A stretch of DNA of 64,000 nt from CAVSUZ01 sp963834715. GTDB lineage: Bacteria; Pseudomonadota; Alphaproteobacteria; Acetobacterales; Acetobacteraceae. The stretch covers positions 62,001 through 126,000 of the forward strand of contig CAWIDE010000010.1 in NCBI GenBank assembly GCA_963834715.1, given 5' to 3'. Both the position numbers and the translations under genes were made by a program. Shown here in pieces: positions 27,872 to 37,212 of the stretch (its first letter is position 1; the number at the start of each line of letters is the position of its first letter). The notes beneath the pieces are model-generated. The model was not told the origin of the DNA. It saw only the letters and a list, made by a program, of their open reading frames with translations, and ran no database searches.

Positions 27872-28255
27872 TCATTCGATCGGTTGGGCGGCACCTCCGA
27901 AGCGGTCATTTCCGCACACACCCTGAAGGGCAACGATCGGTGGAAACCAGACGTTCGGCGGTGCGTGGCGTCGCTGCACGCGCATCAGCCGTGCGGTCGT
28001 GCAGCGGGCCACATCGACCCCCTCACGGTGGAGCTGGTGCCAGACCTTGCGCACGCCGTAGACCCGGAAGTTCTCTTCCCATACCCGCCGGATCGCAGGT
28101 CGCAGCGCCGCATCCCGTTGCACGCGGGCCGGGCGTTTGCCGGGATCCGCCCGACGTGCGGCGTGGGCATAATAGGTAGACGGGGCGATCGGCAGAACCT
28201 TGCAGATCAACTCGACCCCGTACGCCTCGCGGTGATCGTCGATGAACGCGATCAT
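27872..28255 (-). pseudogene. IS3 OrfB transposase, N-terminal fragment
   Basis: The N-terminal part of an IS3 OrfB: MIAFIDDHREAYGVELICKV, then YGVRKVWHQLHREGVDVARC, TTARLMRVQ. The DDE catalytic core that should follow is absent; after about 27935 the residues are unrelated. ATG 28255 overlaps the orfA stop. Confidence 0.75.
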
Positions 28256-28634
28256 GGCTTGAACCGGCGGTCGAGCTCCGCCTGGGCAAAATACGCCGAC
28301 GCCTTTCGCAGAATCTCATTGGCTTGGCGTAATTCACGGTTCTCTCTTTCCAGGGCCTTGATCCGCTCGCGCTCCTCGCTCGTCGGACCTGGGCGGAAGC
28401 CCTGGTCGCGTTCCGCCTGCCGCACCCACTTGCGCAGCGTCTCACCGGTACAGCCGATCTTCGCCGCGATCGAGCCGATCGCCTCCCACTGCGACCCGTG
28501 CTCGCCCGCGTGCTCCAGCACCATCCGGACCGCTCGCGCGCGGACCTCGGGCGGATATCGAACCGATGACTTGTGCTTCTCCATCGCTCCATCCTCTCAA
28601 GGATTGGAGCCTCCGGGAAACCCGGTACGGTTCA
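27935..28634 (-). mobile_element. Truncated IS3-family element
   Basis: The right end starts with the outer tip TGAACCGTACCGGGTTTCCC (minus strand, ending at 28634), followed by orfA and the first third of orfB. Homology stops at about 27935, so the other end is deleted. It interrupts a transporter gene whose 5' part remains at 28635-29031. Confidence 0.72.
28252..28584 (-). CDS. IS3 OrfA helix-turn-helix protein
   Basis: A 110-residue IS3 OrfA. It has a helix-turn-helix (VRYPPEVRARAVRMVLEHAG, then IAAKIGCTGETLRKWVRQAE) and a leucine-zipper-like coiled coil (ERIKALERENRELRQANEIL). Intact, but the element is truncated so it has no partner transposase. Confidence 0.85.
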   Translation of the reverse strand: MEKHKSSVRYPPEVRARAVRMVLEHAGEHGSQWEAIGSIAAKIGCTGETLRKWVRQAERDQGFRPGPTSEERERIKALERENRELRQANEILRKASAYFAQAELDRRFKP

Positions 28635-29031
28635 GGTCCAGCAAATAGAGGTTGCTGGTGATCTCGATGCACGCGAACGCAAAGCTGTTGAGTGCCAAAC
28701 CGCAGGCGAATGCCAAGATGTCGCCGCTCGTGAGAAGCAAGGAGCCGATGATCAGCAGCAATGCGCCGAGGCTGAGTACAAACCGACGCCGGATCAACTG
28801 CACCAGCAAAGGGATACTGAGGCGTGCCACCACGGCCGCCAACCCGGCGGCGATGTAAAGGAGCGTCACTGCACGGGCGGTCCCCAGCAGCCGCAGGGCT
28901 GCCAGTGGTACGACGGTGAGCAGGACCGATTGTGCCACGCTCGGGAGAACGAACAGGCCCAGGAACGCCGGCTTCGTGCGGCGCCGCCTGGTGCGGGCGG
29001 CATTCAATTCTGCGGGAGCATACGCGCTCAT
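28635..29031 (-). pseudogene. MFS transporter, 5' part cut by IS3
   Basis: The N-terminal 130 residues of a major facilitator transporter: MSAYAPAELNAARTRRRRTK, then several membrane helices (PAFLGLFVLPSVAQSVLLTV, ALRLLGTARAVTLLYIAAGL, FVLSLGALLLIIGSLLLTSG). The frame runs into the IS3 tip at 28634. The remaining two-thirds of the gene is not in the window beyond the IS, implying deletion. Confidence 0.7.
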
Positions 29032-29537
29032 GCCGGGGCTGATACCTTCGCCGGCCGGAAACTCAACGGCGGTCGCCCAAGTTGCATCGCTTCCCCTGCT
29101 GACCCTGACGGCTCCGAACCCGCAGCATGGCATGATGCCGGCGTTCGGCTTAGCGTAGCAATCAGGGGATCACCAATTATCGGCCTGTGGGATGCCAAAA
29201 CTCCGGTTTTGCAGAGGTTGGTCGAGCTGGATCTTTGCAATCACTTGCAACGAGGCAGAAAATCGATCTGATTCAGACGGAGACTGCGACCCTGTTGCCA
29301 GCGCATTCCCAACCCTGGATGGCTTCGTTTCCGCCGATCGTCGATGGACGATGACGGCGTCGACAGAGTTCAACTCGAATGAGCTCGACCCTGGGGCGGG
29401 GCAGGCGTGGGGGAAACCGGTGGGCCACGGATAGAACCATCTTCAACAATCGCACTGTCGGTCTCGAGCAAGCACGTGCCAGCTTCCCGCCCATCGCAAA
29501 TCGAGGGCCGGAGGCGACAGTGGACGGGCAAGCAAGG
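29032..29537. other. No convincing gene
   Basis: Possible promoter region for the methyltransferase. An open frame runs upstream of its proposed start (from 29379), but residues before about 29538 look random and are not counted. Confidence 0.4.
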
Positions 29538-30823
29538 ATGGATAACTACGTGGGCGAGACCGGATTTCCAGGGAGTTTGTTGAAATCCCCAGAGGGCCCG
29601 AACGTGGGCACCTGCATCACACCCACCCTGGGCCTCCCGGACGCGTTCCTGGCTGACGTTCGAGCATTCCGCGAGTTCGGCACGCCGACACAGGAGCTGA
29701 CAGAGGGCGGGATCCCGTACCTGATCAATGAATTCTGGACTGCCCGCCAACGCCAGAGCCACCACATTCACGAGATCAGCTATCGAGCTTGCTTCAAAGC
29801 GCAGCTCCCCGAGTTCTTCGTCAGACGCCTAACCCAGCTGGGCGAGGCGGTGCACGATCCTTTCATGGGGCGCGGTACAACTCTCGTTCAAGCAGCCCTG
29901 ATGGGGCGCAAACCGGTCGGGAACGATATCAACCCGCTCAGTATCCTACTCACTCGCCCTCGTCTGACGCCGCCGAGCTCCGCCCAGGTCGCTGAACAAC
30001 TCCGCGCGATACCCTGGGGCACAGGCGAGATCGATCGGGAGGACCTGCTGGTCTTCTATCACCCTGACACCCTACGGAAGATCTGCGCATTGCGTCGATG
30101 GCTGCTTGCGCGCGCTCCGCTCGATATGACCAACCCAGATCCGGTCGATGATTGGATCCGTATGGTCGCGATCAATCGGCTTACCGGCCACTCTACTGGA
30201 TTTTTCTCTATCTACACCCTGCCGCCCAATCAGGCAGTGAGCATTGAGGGTCAGCTCAAGATCAATGGGAAACGCAAGCAGTCTCCGCCATCACGGGATG
30301 TGGTCGCTATCATCAACAAGAAGACCGAAACCTTGCTCGCGGATGGCGGTGTGCCAGCACACCCACCTGCACTGCTAGGCATCGGGCTAGCCCACCAATC
30401 AAGCTATATTCCCGATAGCAGTGTGTCGCTAGTCGTGACTTCACCGCCATTCCTCGACATCGTCCAATACGCCGCCGACAACTGGCTGAGGTGTTGGTTC
30501 GCCGGGATCGACGTGGATAGCGTTGCCATCGCCATGCATCGGCCACTTGGACGGCCATGGTCCGCGACACCTTGATCGAGCAGGCACGCATCCTGAAACC
30601 CGGCGGTCACGTGGCTTTCGAGGTTGGCGAGGTGCGCAATGGCAGCGTTCTGCTCGAGCGCTTGGTCTGGCAGACGGCCGACGGGCTGCCGCTCGAGCGC
30701 CAGGTTGTGCTGGTGAACGCGCAAAAGTTTACGAAAACTGCGAACTGCTGGGGGGTCTCGAATAACTCTTCTGGCACCAATACAAACCGCATAGTAATCC
30801 TCCGCCGAGCGACCCCAACTTAG
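29538..30823 (+). pseudogene. Orphan DNA methyltransferase (N4-cytosine/N6-adenine), frameshifted
   Basis: Amino-methyltransferase with motif I HDPFMGRGTTLVQAALMGRK and motif IV VVTSPPFLDIVQYAADNW (SPPF), separated by a DINPLS segment. The order I then IV fits the beta class. After about 30540 the frame changes; the continuation MVRDTLIEQARILKPGGHVA, FEVGEVRNGSVLLERLVW and TKTANCWGVSNNSSGTNTNR completes the C-terminus in the next frame to 30823. The exact indel in CATCGGCCACTTGGACGGCC cannot be resolved by eye. No restriction enzyme gene is adjacent. ATG 29538 was chosen where family similarity becomes plausible. Confidence 0.7.
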
Positions 30824-31129
30824 GCTCGACAATATTCTCGTTCTGAACCGATACCCGTGGTAGGGCGAAACGTTGCCGGCAAGCCCGACCCGCTCAATGA
30901 AGGGTTTGTGCAATCAATTGCACAAGCTCGGAGAGAATGGACGAGACGGCACCGGGCTGGGTCCTAGCTTGTGAGCGTCCTTGTCTCGACACCGACCTCC
31001 TGGGCGGATCAGGAGCACACGCGACCCGTAGCCCCTGTTTGGGCAGAAGACATCCAGTGTATTAGGTACATCAGCCGTCTCGTCCGATGACCGGCTAGGC
31101 AAGCGCTGTCCCAAGTAATTGCACGAACC
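30824..31129. other. No gene seen
   Basis: About 300 bp after the methyltransferase without a supported frame or recognisable site. Confidence 0.4.
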
Positions 31130-31265
31130 TCAGTATCCGACGGCACGCAGTAACCCGACGGCTAATGCCACCGTCGCGGCCATAGTCGCCGCCCCGGCGG
31201 AGAAACCGGCGACCACCAGTTTCCAGGAACTCGTAGCGCAGCAGGCCCCGCTTGTCAGTGTCCAC
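31130..31265 (-). pseudogene. Tiny membrane protein, frameshifted
   Basis: GTG 31265 overlaps the stop of the preceding gene. It reads MDTDKRGLLRYEF, then, after removing one C from TTCCTGG, WKLVVAGFSAGAATMAATVA and LAVGLLRAVGY to the stop at 31130. A 44-residue single-helix protein when repaired. It is the last member of a run of four very small genes. Confidence 0.5.
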
Positions 31266-31465
31266 CGGCACCTCGGAGCAACCAGCCAATAGCGCCGCCA
31301 ATAACGCCGAACAGCGCCGCTGTGGCACCGGCAACGACTGCCATCGCCTTCCACGGCTCCCAGTCGGTGAGCTTGCGTTGGCGCCGGCCCGCTTGTTCTC
31401 GATATCGGCGTGCATAAGCGCGATCCTCAGCCCCTCCGCTCAGTATCGTCCTTGGGCTTCGGCAT
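31255..31465 (-). pseudogene. Decayed copy of the small membrane protein
   Basis: Second copy of the 76-residue protein at 31668-31898, including a similar upstream GGGTGACATG. It starts MPKPKDDTER; one extra G run base shifts it before LRIALMHADIENKRAGANA; a second shift returns to RKLTDWEPWKAMAVVAGATA and LFGVIGGAIGWLLRGAGGH. Two indels make it non-functional unless they are sequence errors. Confidence 0.6.
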
Positions 31466-31496
31466 GTCACCCCGCAGGCGAGGATGATACGGGCAC

Positions 31497-31658
31497 TCAG
31501 GGCAGCGCCTGCTCCGTCAGCGGGCCGGTGCTGCCGTCAGCAGGGAGCCGGGTCGGGACCACGAGCTTGGTCGGTCGCAGTCCCTCCAGCGTGCGAACCA
31601 GAATGGGGGCGTCGTGCGGCATGCCTTTCATGGCATGCGCCAACTGATCGAGCGTCAC
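31497..31658 (-). CDS. 53-residue hypothetical protein
   Basis: GTG 31658 with GAGGAAGCAGC upstream starts MTLDQLAHAMKGMPHDAPIL, then VRTLEGLRPTKLVV and ends TGPLTEQALP. It begins ten bases after the stop of the 76-residue membrane protein, so they are probably co-transcribed. The compact, well-initiated frame between two paralogues supports coding. No family recognised. Confidence 0.5.
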   Translation of the reverse strand: MTLDQLAHAMKGMPHDAPILVRTLEGLRPTKLVVPTRLPADGSTGPLTEQALP

Positions 31659-31667
31659 GCTGCTTCC

Positions 31668-31898
31668 TCAATGCACATGCGCGAGAAGCCAGCCGAGAGC
31701 GCCGCCGATCAGAGTGAACAGCGCAGCTACACTGCCGGCAACGACTGCCATCGCCTTCCACGGCTCCCAGTCGGTGAGCTTGCGTTTGTAGTCGGCGTCG
31801 GCCCGCTTGTTGTCGGTATCCGCTCGCTTATTCGCGATCTCGGCCTGCATGAGCCCGATCCTCAGCCTGCGTTCAATATCGTCGTCCGGCTCCGCCAT
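31668..31898 (-). CDS. Small membrane protein (KLTDWEPWKAM type)
   Basis: A 76-residue protein. A charged helical N-terminal half (RLRIGLMQAEIANKRADTDN, KRADADYKRKLTDWEPWKAM) is followed by one membrane helix (AVVAGSVAALFTLIGGALGW). The architecture resembles short phage-like or sensory membrane proteins; no named family. ATG 31898. A decayed paralogue lies 200 bp downstream. Confidence 0.62.
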   Translation of the reverse strand: MAEPDDDIERRLRIGLMQAEIANKRADTDNKRADADYKRKLTDWEPWKAMAVVAGSVAALFTLIGGALGWLLAHVH

Positions 31899-32053
31899 GT
31901 CACCCAGCAGGGCATCAGGTGGCTATAATGGCTCGTTGACACGTCGGAGGCCGGGAGCGAGATCCGTTACTTTCCACAGAGCGCCGGCGACAATCCCGGC
32001 CATCCTCGGGCAGAGTGACCGTAATAATAAGCCGTGTCATCGGAAGGGAAAAT

Positions 32054-33251
32054 ATGACCGCAGCCAAGACCCCCGGCACCGCCATGGTCCTTGCCTCCAT
32101 ATTGGCGCTATCAACAGCGCCACGCCCCGCTACGGCTGATGTTTTGGTAACGGCTCAATCGGTGCAAGCGGCGATAGTTGCCGCAGTCGAAAAGGAGCGC
32201 AAAGTCTACGGCGGAGAGACGCCGGTCCCCGGCGTGCTCGTTGGGGTGTGGGACGGCTCCGGCGGCAGCTACGTCCACCCTTTCGGCGATGCCAATATGG
32301 CAACGCACCGCCCGATGACGGCAGCATTTCCGTATCGGCAGCAACACCAAGACCTTCGTCATCAGCGTCCTTCTTCAATTAATCGATGAAGGCAAGCTTG
32401 GCCTGGATGATAAGCTCAGCCAATTCTCGATCGGCATGACGGTTCCCAATGCAGATAACATCACCGTGCGGGAGCTGTGCCAGATGCGTAGCGGCCTGTT
32501 CGAGGCATACGACGCCCCGGAGTTCGATCACCTCCACCTAACTCCCAATATGAAATTCGACCCGCGCACCGCCATTGGCTGGGCGGTGGAGCAGAAGCCA
32601 TATTTCGCGCCGGGCGAGGGATACCACTACAGCAACACCAGCTACCTGCTTCTGGGACTAATCATCGAGAGCGTGACTGGGGACTCGATCGGCGATCAGA
32701 TTCGTAAGCGCCTGCTGCAGCCGTTCCATCTGACTCAGACAAGCTACCCGGATACAGATGCGATGCCGGATCCCTGGGCGCATGGGTACGGACTGAGCAA
32801 GGATCGCACCTGGAAGGACGTCAGCGGCACGGTTCCGGTCCCCATAATCGGCGCAGCCGGCGAGATGGTCTCGGCAATGGAGGATATGAGGCGGTGGGTG
32901 CAGCTTTATGTCGATGGCAAGACGAATGGTCCCGCTACGCAGAAAGCGCGACTGGATTGCATCCCGACCGGTGAAGGATTCTCGTTTGGTCTCGGCGTCG
33001 CCTGCGATGCAGGCTGGTATGGTTACACTGGCGGCCTGCCGGGCTATAACACCGCCGGATACTATTTCCCCGCGGGGCATGTCACCATCATCGCATGGGT
33101 GACCGTCCAAAATGACGAGCCACCCCCTGGCGTCGCGAACGCAATCTTCCGGGACATTGCGCAAATCATGACCCCGGCGAATGCACCCTTCCAGCACGTC
33201 CATCCCTCGGGCCAAAGGAAGACGTCTGTCGAACCCGGCGTGGAGCGGTAG
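32054..33251 (+). pseudogene. Beta-lactamase-fold serine hydrolase, frameshifted
   Basis: Exported penicillin-binding/serine-hydrolase-like enzyme (PF00144). A signal peptide (MVLASILALSTAPRPATA) follows ATG 32054, preceded by GGAAGGGAAAAT. One extra T at 32327-32329 (GCATTTCCG where GCATTCCG fits) breaks the frame. Removing it gives MTAAFRIGSNTKTFVISVLL with the catalytic S-N-T-K. The remaining frame has the tyrosine motif YHYSNTSYLLLG and a YTGGLPGYN triad-like segment near the C-terminus. Roughly 398 residues when repaired. Substrate unknown; could act on cell-wall peptides or esters. Confidence 0.8.
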
Positions 33252-33581
33252 GAAGGGTCTCGCTGCCAAGCGGTGGATAGCAGTCGTTCGCCTAAATCTT
33301 TCGAATTCGGCTTTGCGCCTCACGTCGGTCGTTCAGCGAGCCCGGGCGGGTGCTCCGAAGCGGAAATGCGGACAACAGCACCTGGTGACAAAGATGGTGG
33401 AAAGCAGACATAGAGGACGGCTCGCACGAAGGTCCGCTCTGCGCCGGAGAACGAACCCGCTTACGCGGGAGAGGAGCGCGCGTGAAGGTAGATGCCGCAT
33501 GACGGCCAGGGAGGGAGTGTAGTGTAGGCGACGTGAGCCGAACCTCGGGGTGTTTTCAACCTCAGCGAGAAGAGCACCCCG
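33252..33581. other. Left flank of the IS91-type unit, no gene
   Basis: Contains no supported frame. It probably includes one end of the tyrosine-recombinase/IS91 element, but I could not fix the boundary. Confidence 0.35.
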
Positions 33582-34460
33582 ATGAGCGACAAGCCCATAA
33601 GCCCCCTGCGCCAGCGCATGATCGAGGACATGTCGGTGCGTAACTTCAACGAGAAGACGCACAACGACTACATCCGTCAGGTCTGGACGTTCACTGCATT
33701 CCTTCGCCGCTCGCCAGATCCCGCAACACCTGAGGATCTGCGCCGCTACCAGTTACATCAGACACAGACCGGAGTACGACCGCCGGGCATCAACGCCGCC
33801 GTGTCAGCGCTTCGTTTCTTCTTCAACGTGACTCTCGACCGACCCGAGATGGCGCGGTGCCTCACAGTGGTACGTGAGCCCCGGAGGATCCCGGCCATTT
33901 TGAGCCCTGACGAGGTGGCACGCCTGCTCGACGCCGTCCCCCATCCTAAGCACAAAGCAGCACTGAGCGTTGCCTATGGCGCAGGACTGCGCGTCTCCGA
34001 GGTGGTGGCGCTGAAGGTTTCCGATGTCGACTCGAAACGCATGCTGCTCAAGGTCGAGCAGGGCAAGGGGCGCAAGGATCGCTTGGCAATGCTGTCGCCG
34101 CAACTGCTCGAATTGTTACGTGACTGGTATCGCATCTCGCGACCACGGATCTGGTTGTTTCCCGGTCAGGACCCAACCAACCATCTCACAGCACGCCAGT
34201 TCAACCGCATCGTCCACGCAGCAGCCCGCACCGCCAAGATCAGAAAGCGAGTGACACCACATACATTGCGGCATTCCTTCGCCACTCATCTGCTCGAACA
34301 GAAGGTGGATATTCGCGTCATCCAGACGCTTCTGGGTCATGCCAAGCTCGACACCACTGCGTTGTATACCCGCGTCGCTTCCACCACCATCCGTGCCGTC
34401 ACCAGTCCACTCGACCAGCTCACGCCGCTCCGGCAGAGTACTGATCAGCCGCCGACTTAA
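33582..34460 (+). CDS. Tyrosine recombinase associated with IS91-family element
   Basis: A 292-residue site-specific recombinase of the XerC/D type. The N-terminal SAM-like core-binding domain includes LRQRMIEDMSVRNFNEKTHN; the catalytic domain has AYGAGLRVSEVVAL (Arg I), TPHTLRHSFATHLLE (HxxR) and LLGHAKLDTTALYTRV (His and the nucleophilic Tyr). It lies 12 bp upstream of an IS91 transposase on the same strand, a known arrangement in some IS91 relatives. It may help resolve or insert the element. Confidence 0.88.
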   Translation: MSDKPISPLRQRMIEDMSVRNFNEKTHNDYIRQVWTFTAFLRRSPDPATPEDLRRYQLHQTQTGVRPPGINAAVSALRFFFNVTLDRPEMARCLTVVREPRRIPAILSPDEVARLLDAVPHPKHKAALSVAYGAGLRVSEVVALKVSDVDSKRMLLKVEQGKGRKDRLAMLSPQLLELLRDWYRISRPRIWLFPGQDPTNHLTARQFNRIVHAAARTAKIRKRVTPHTLRHSFATHLLEQKVDIRVIQTLLGHAKLDTTALYTRVASTTIRAVTSPLDQLTPLRQSTDQPPT

Positions 34461-34472
34461 CGCACCGCACAC

Positions 34473-35699
34473 TTGCCCCGTCCCGCGCTCGAGGTTGCGG
34501 ATATCTTCCGCGACCATGGAGCTGCCTGGCGTCGTGCCAACGCTGGCCATATCAGCCTTGGCCAGCTGAAAGTGATGAGTGCCATCGAGAACTGTCGCAC
34601 CGCAGCTCTCGGTGGCCACGTCGCACGCTGCGAGGACTGCACGTATACCGCGGTCGCCTATAACAGCTGCCGCAACCGGCACTGTCCGAAGTGCCAGGCA
34701 ACGGCAGCCGAGGAATGGCTGCAAGCGCGCCAGGCCGAGCTGCTGCCGGTGCCCTACTTCCACCTGGTCTTCACTCTGCCAGACCCAATCGCCGATGTCG
34801 CCTACCACAACAAGGCAGTGATCTATGACCTCCTGTTCAAAGCCTCGGCCGAAACCATGCTCACGATCGCCGCTGATCCCAAGCACCTGGGAGCCAACAT
34901 CGGTTTCACCACGGTCCTGCACACCTGGGGTTCGGCGATGACCCACCACCCCCACATGCATATGATCGTGCCCGGCGGCGGTATCTCCCCCGACGGCCAG
35001 CGCTGGATCGCATGTCGGTCCAAGTTCTTTTTGCCTGTCCGCGTGCTCTCGAAGCTGTTCCGGCGCCTGATGCTGCACAAGCTGATCGCCGCACATGCCG
35101 CCGGGCAACTGCAATTCTTCGCCGATCACGTGCATCTCGCTGAACCCGACGCATTCGCCGCATTACTCGCTCCGCTGCGCAAGACCAGATGGTTCGTCTA
35201 CTGCAAGCGTCCCTTCGCCGGACCCGACGCCGTGCTGGCTTACCTTTCGCGCTACACCCATCGGGTCGCCATTTCCAACAGCCGGCTGATCGCAGCTGAT
35301 GACAACCGCGTCACCTTCAAGGTCAAGGATTACCGGATCGATGGACCCGATCGATACAAAACCATGACGCTTGATACTTCTGAGTTTATCCGCCGGTTCC
35401 TCATTCACGTCCTACCTACAGGCTTCCACCGCATCCGCCATTACGGGCTCTTCGCCAACGGCTCTCGTGCTGAGGCTCTCGCGCGCGCTCGCGAACTCCT
35501 GGCCGCTGCCGCCCGCAGCAACGCCACACGCGAACAGGCTCAGCACGATCCAAAGGAATCCGATGAACCGAACACTGCTGCTTACCCATGTCCCTGCTGC
35601 GGCGGTCGAATGACCATCATCGAGACATTTGCGCGGGGCTGCCAACCAAAATACCGATCACCGGCGCAGACTGCCAGCATCAGGCTCAACACGTCATGA
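34473..35699 (+). CDS. IS91-family HUH/Y2 transposase
   Basis: A 408-residue rolling-circle transposase. It has an N-terminal zinc-binding region (CEDCTYTAVAYNSCRNRHCP KCQ pattern), HUH metal site in HPHMHMIVPGG, and the catalytic Y-x3-Y in YLSRYTHRVAISN. The C-terminal CPCCGGRM is a second zinc motif. It appears intact. HUH transposases cut one strand and replicate by rolling circle without target duplication; the 5' partner is a tyrosine recombinase. Confidence 0.9.
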   Translation: MPRPALEVADIFRDHGAAWRRANAGHISLGQLKVMSAIENCRTAALGGHVARCEDCTYTAVAYNSCRNRHCPKCQATAAEEWLQARQAELLPVPYFHLVFTLPDPIADVAYHNKAVIYDLLFKASAETMLTIAADPKHLGANIGFTTVLHTWGSAMTHHPHMHMIVPGGGISPDGQRWIACRSKFFLPVRVLSKLFRRLMLHKLIAAHAAGQLQFFADHVHLAEPDAFAALLAPLRKTRWFVYCKRPFAGPDAVLAYLSRYTHRVAISNSRLIAADDNRVTFKVKDYRIDGPDRYKTMTLDTSEFIRRFLIHVLPTGFHRIRHYGLFANGSRAEALARARELLAAAARSNATREQAQHDPKESDEPNTAAYPCPCCGGRMTIIETFARGCQPKYRSPAQTASIRLNTS

Positions 35700-35984
35700 C
35701 CAGCACCGCTGCCTCGCCTCGACGCTGCACTGAACTTATCTGCCACTGGCCACCAATCGACCGCGCGAACATGCGGCAACTTGCGCAGTCCCGCTATCCA
35801 ACGCCTTTCACGACCTCATTCGAGCCCGGCCACCACCTCCGATTCAGCTTGCCGCCCTCCGCCGGTGCTGCAATCGACCGCCAGCACCCCTCTCGCGTTC
35901 GCTCACGCATACCCTTCGCCGTGGCTAAATCCCCATAGCCATACACCGTTTGCACACGCCCCCGCGGGTTCGTTCTTCGGAGGC

Positions 35985-36037
35985 TTCCGGACGCCGGCCC
36001 GTGTCACTCGCCGACCCATCGCCGCCGGCGTCCGGAA
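35985..36037. repeat. Perfect 14-bp inverted repeat, likely IS91-unit end structure
   Basis: TTCCGGACGCCGGC at 35985-35998 and its exact complement at 36024-36037 enclose a 25-nt loop. It lies about 290 bp after the IS91 transposase. Terminal hairpins are common in HUH elements, so it may mark the terminus. The stretch 35700-36206 has no gene. Confidence 0.5.
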
Positions 36038-36206
36038 CCCTTCACGACAACGGACTTTCCGGCAGCCGCGCCCTTCCCTCCGGACGCCCACAAGTCTTGC
36101 ACGGTGCAAGCCTTCAATGCCGGCCGGTTTCGAGCACGATCCCCGCCGGCGGGAAGGTGGCGACAATCTATGTGGGAGGGCAGAACCGCTCACCCTCCCG
36201 GAGTCC

Positions 36207-37124
36207 TCACGGACGAACTCGGATGACCGTCTTCCCCGAGCGCCGCTCGGTCGAGTTGAAGGCGGCGACAGCGTCGTCGAGGGTCGAGACGTTGCCGATG
36301 TTCGTCCGCAGCCGTCCGTCACGCACACGCCGGACGATCTCACTCAGTTGAGCGCGATCGGACACGACAACGAAGTCGACCGCCAAGCCGTCGGCGGGTC
36401 GCGCCTCGGTCGGGCCGGCGATGGTCACCAGCGTTCCTCCGGCTCGAATCAGGCCTGCGGACCGCTTCCCGATGTCGCCGCCGAAGACATCGAAAACCAG
36501 ATCGACTCCGCCGACGTCTTCCAGGGCGTCGTTCTCGAGGTCGACGAACTCCTGCGTGCCGAAGTCGAGCGCCGTCTGACGGTGGGCAGCGCGTCCGGTG
36601 CCGATGACGTAGGCGCCGGCCTCACGTGCGAGCTGGGTTACCATCGAACCGACTGCGCCGGCCGCGCCGTGCACGAGGACGCTCTGCCCCGCCTGAAGGC
36701 GGCCGTGCTCGAACAGCCCCTGCCAGGCGGTCAGGCCCGGCATCGCCACGCTCGCCCCCACCGTGAAGTCGACGTCGCCCGGCAGCGGCGCGAGGTTGCG
36801 TGCCTCGACGGCCACATACTCCGCCAGGGTGCCGCCGCGATACGAGTCCGTGAGCCCGAACACCCGCTGTCCCACCGACAGCCCCGTCGTGCCATAGCCG
36901 AGAGCGCTGACCACTCCGGCCAGCTCCTGCCCGGGAATAACCGGCGTCCGGTCACGGCCGAGCCGATCGGTCCAGGTCGAGGGCCATGTCAGCTCATCCC
37001 AGGTGAATCCCGACGCATGGACCTGAACCACGACGTCGTTTATCGCTGCCGCCGGCTCGGGCCGCTCGGACAACTTCATCCCGGCCGTTCCCGCCGCCTG
37101 ATCCGTTACCACGATTGCCTTCAT
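36207..37124 (-). CDS. NADP-dependent quinone oxidoreductase-like (MDR) protein
   Basis: Medium-chain dehydrogenase/reductase of 305 residues, zinc-independent quinone-oxidoreductase type. It begins MKAIVVTDQAAGTAGMKLSE, has GWxxD-type substrate loop TWDELTWPSTW, and a nucleotide-binding motif VLVHGAAGAVGSMVTQLARE. ATG 37124 was chosen; upstream residues are not family-like. Paired head-to-tail with a second MDR gene 88 bp upstream. Reduces alpha,beta-unsaturated carbonyls or quinones; the substrate is unknown. Confidence 0.85.
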   Translation of the reverse strand: MKAIVVTDQAAGTAGMKLSERPEPAAAINDVVVQVHASGFTWDELTWPSTWTDRLGRDRTPVIPGQELAGVVSALGYGTTGLSVGQRVFGLTDSYRGGTLAEYVAVEARNLAPLPGDVDFTVGASVAMPGLTAWQGLFEHGRLQAGQSVLVHGAAGAVGSMVTQLAREAGAYVIGTGRAAHRQTALDFGTQEFVDLENDALEDVGGVDLVFDVFGGDIGKRSAGLIRAGGTLVTIAGPTEARPADGLAVDFVVVSDRAQLSEIVRRVRDGRLRTNIGNVSTLDDAVAAFNSTERRSGKTVIRVRP

Positions 37125-37212
37125 GGGAATTCTCTCCTGTAAGGTCGGCCCAGGTGTCTCGAGCCATTTGTTCACTCACGACTTCTGGACGTTGAGCCAC
37201 GGGCCGCCGCGG

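Noticed and set aside
34116..35135. 339-residue minus-strand frame
   Set aside because: Entirely antisense to the recombinase and IS91 transposase; its residues mirror those genes.
35781..37142. 453-residue plus-strand frame
   Set aside because: Runs antisense through the oxidoreductase gene; no start signal and no recognisable domain.
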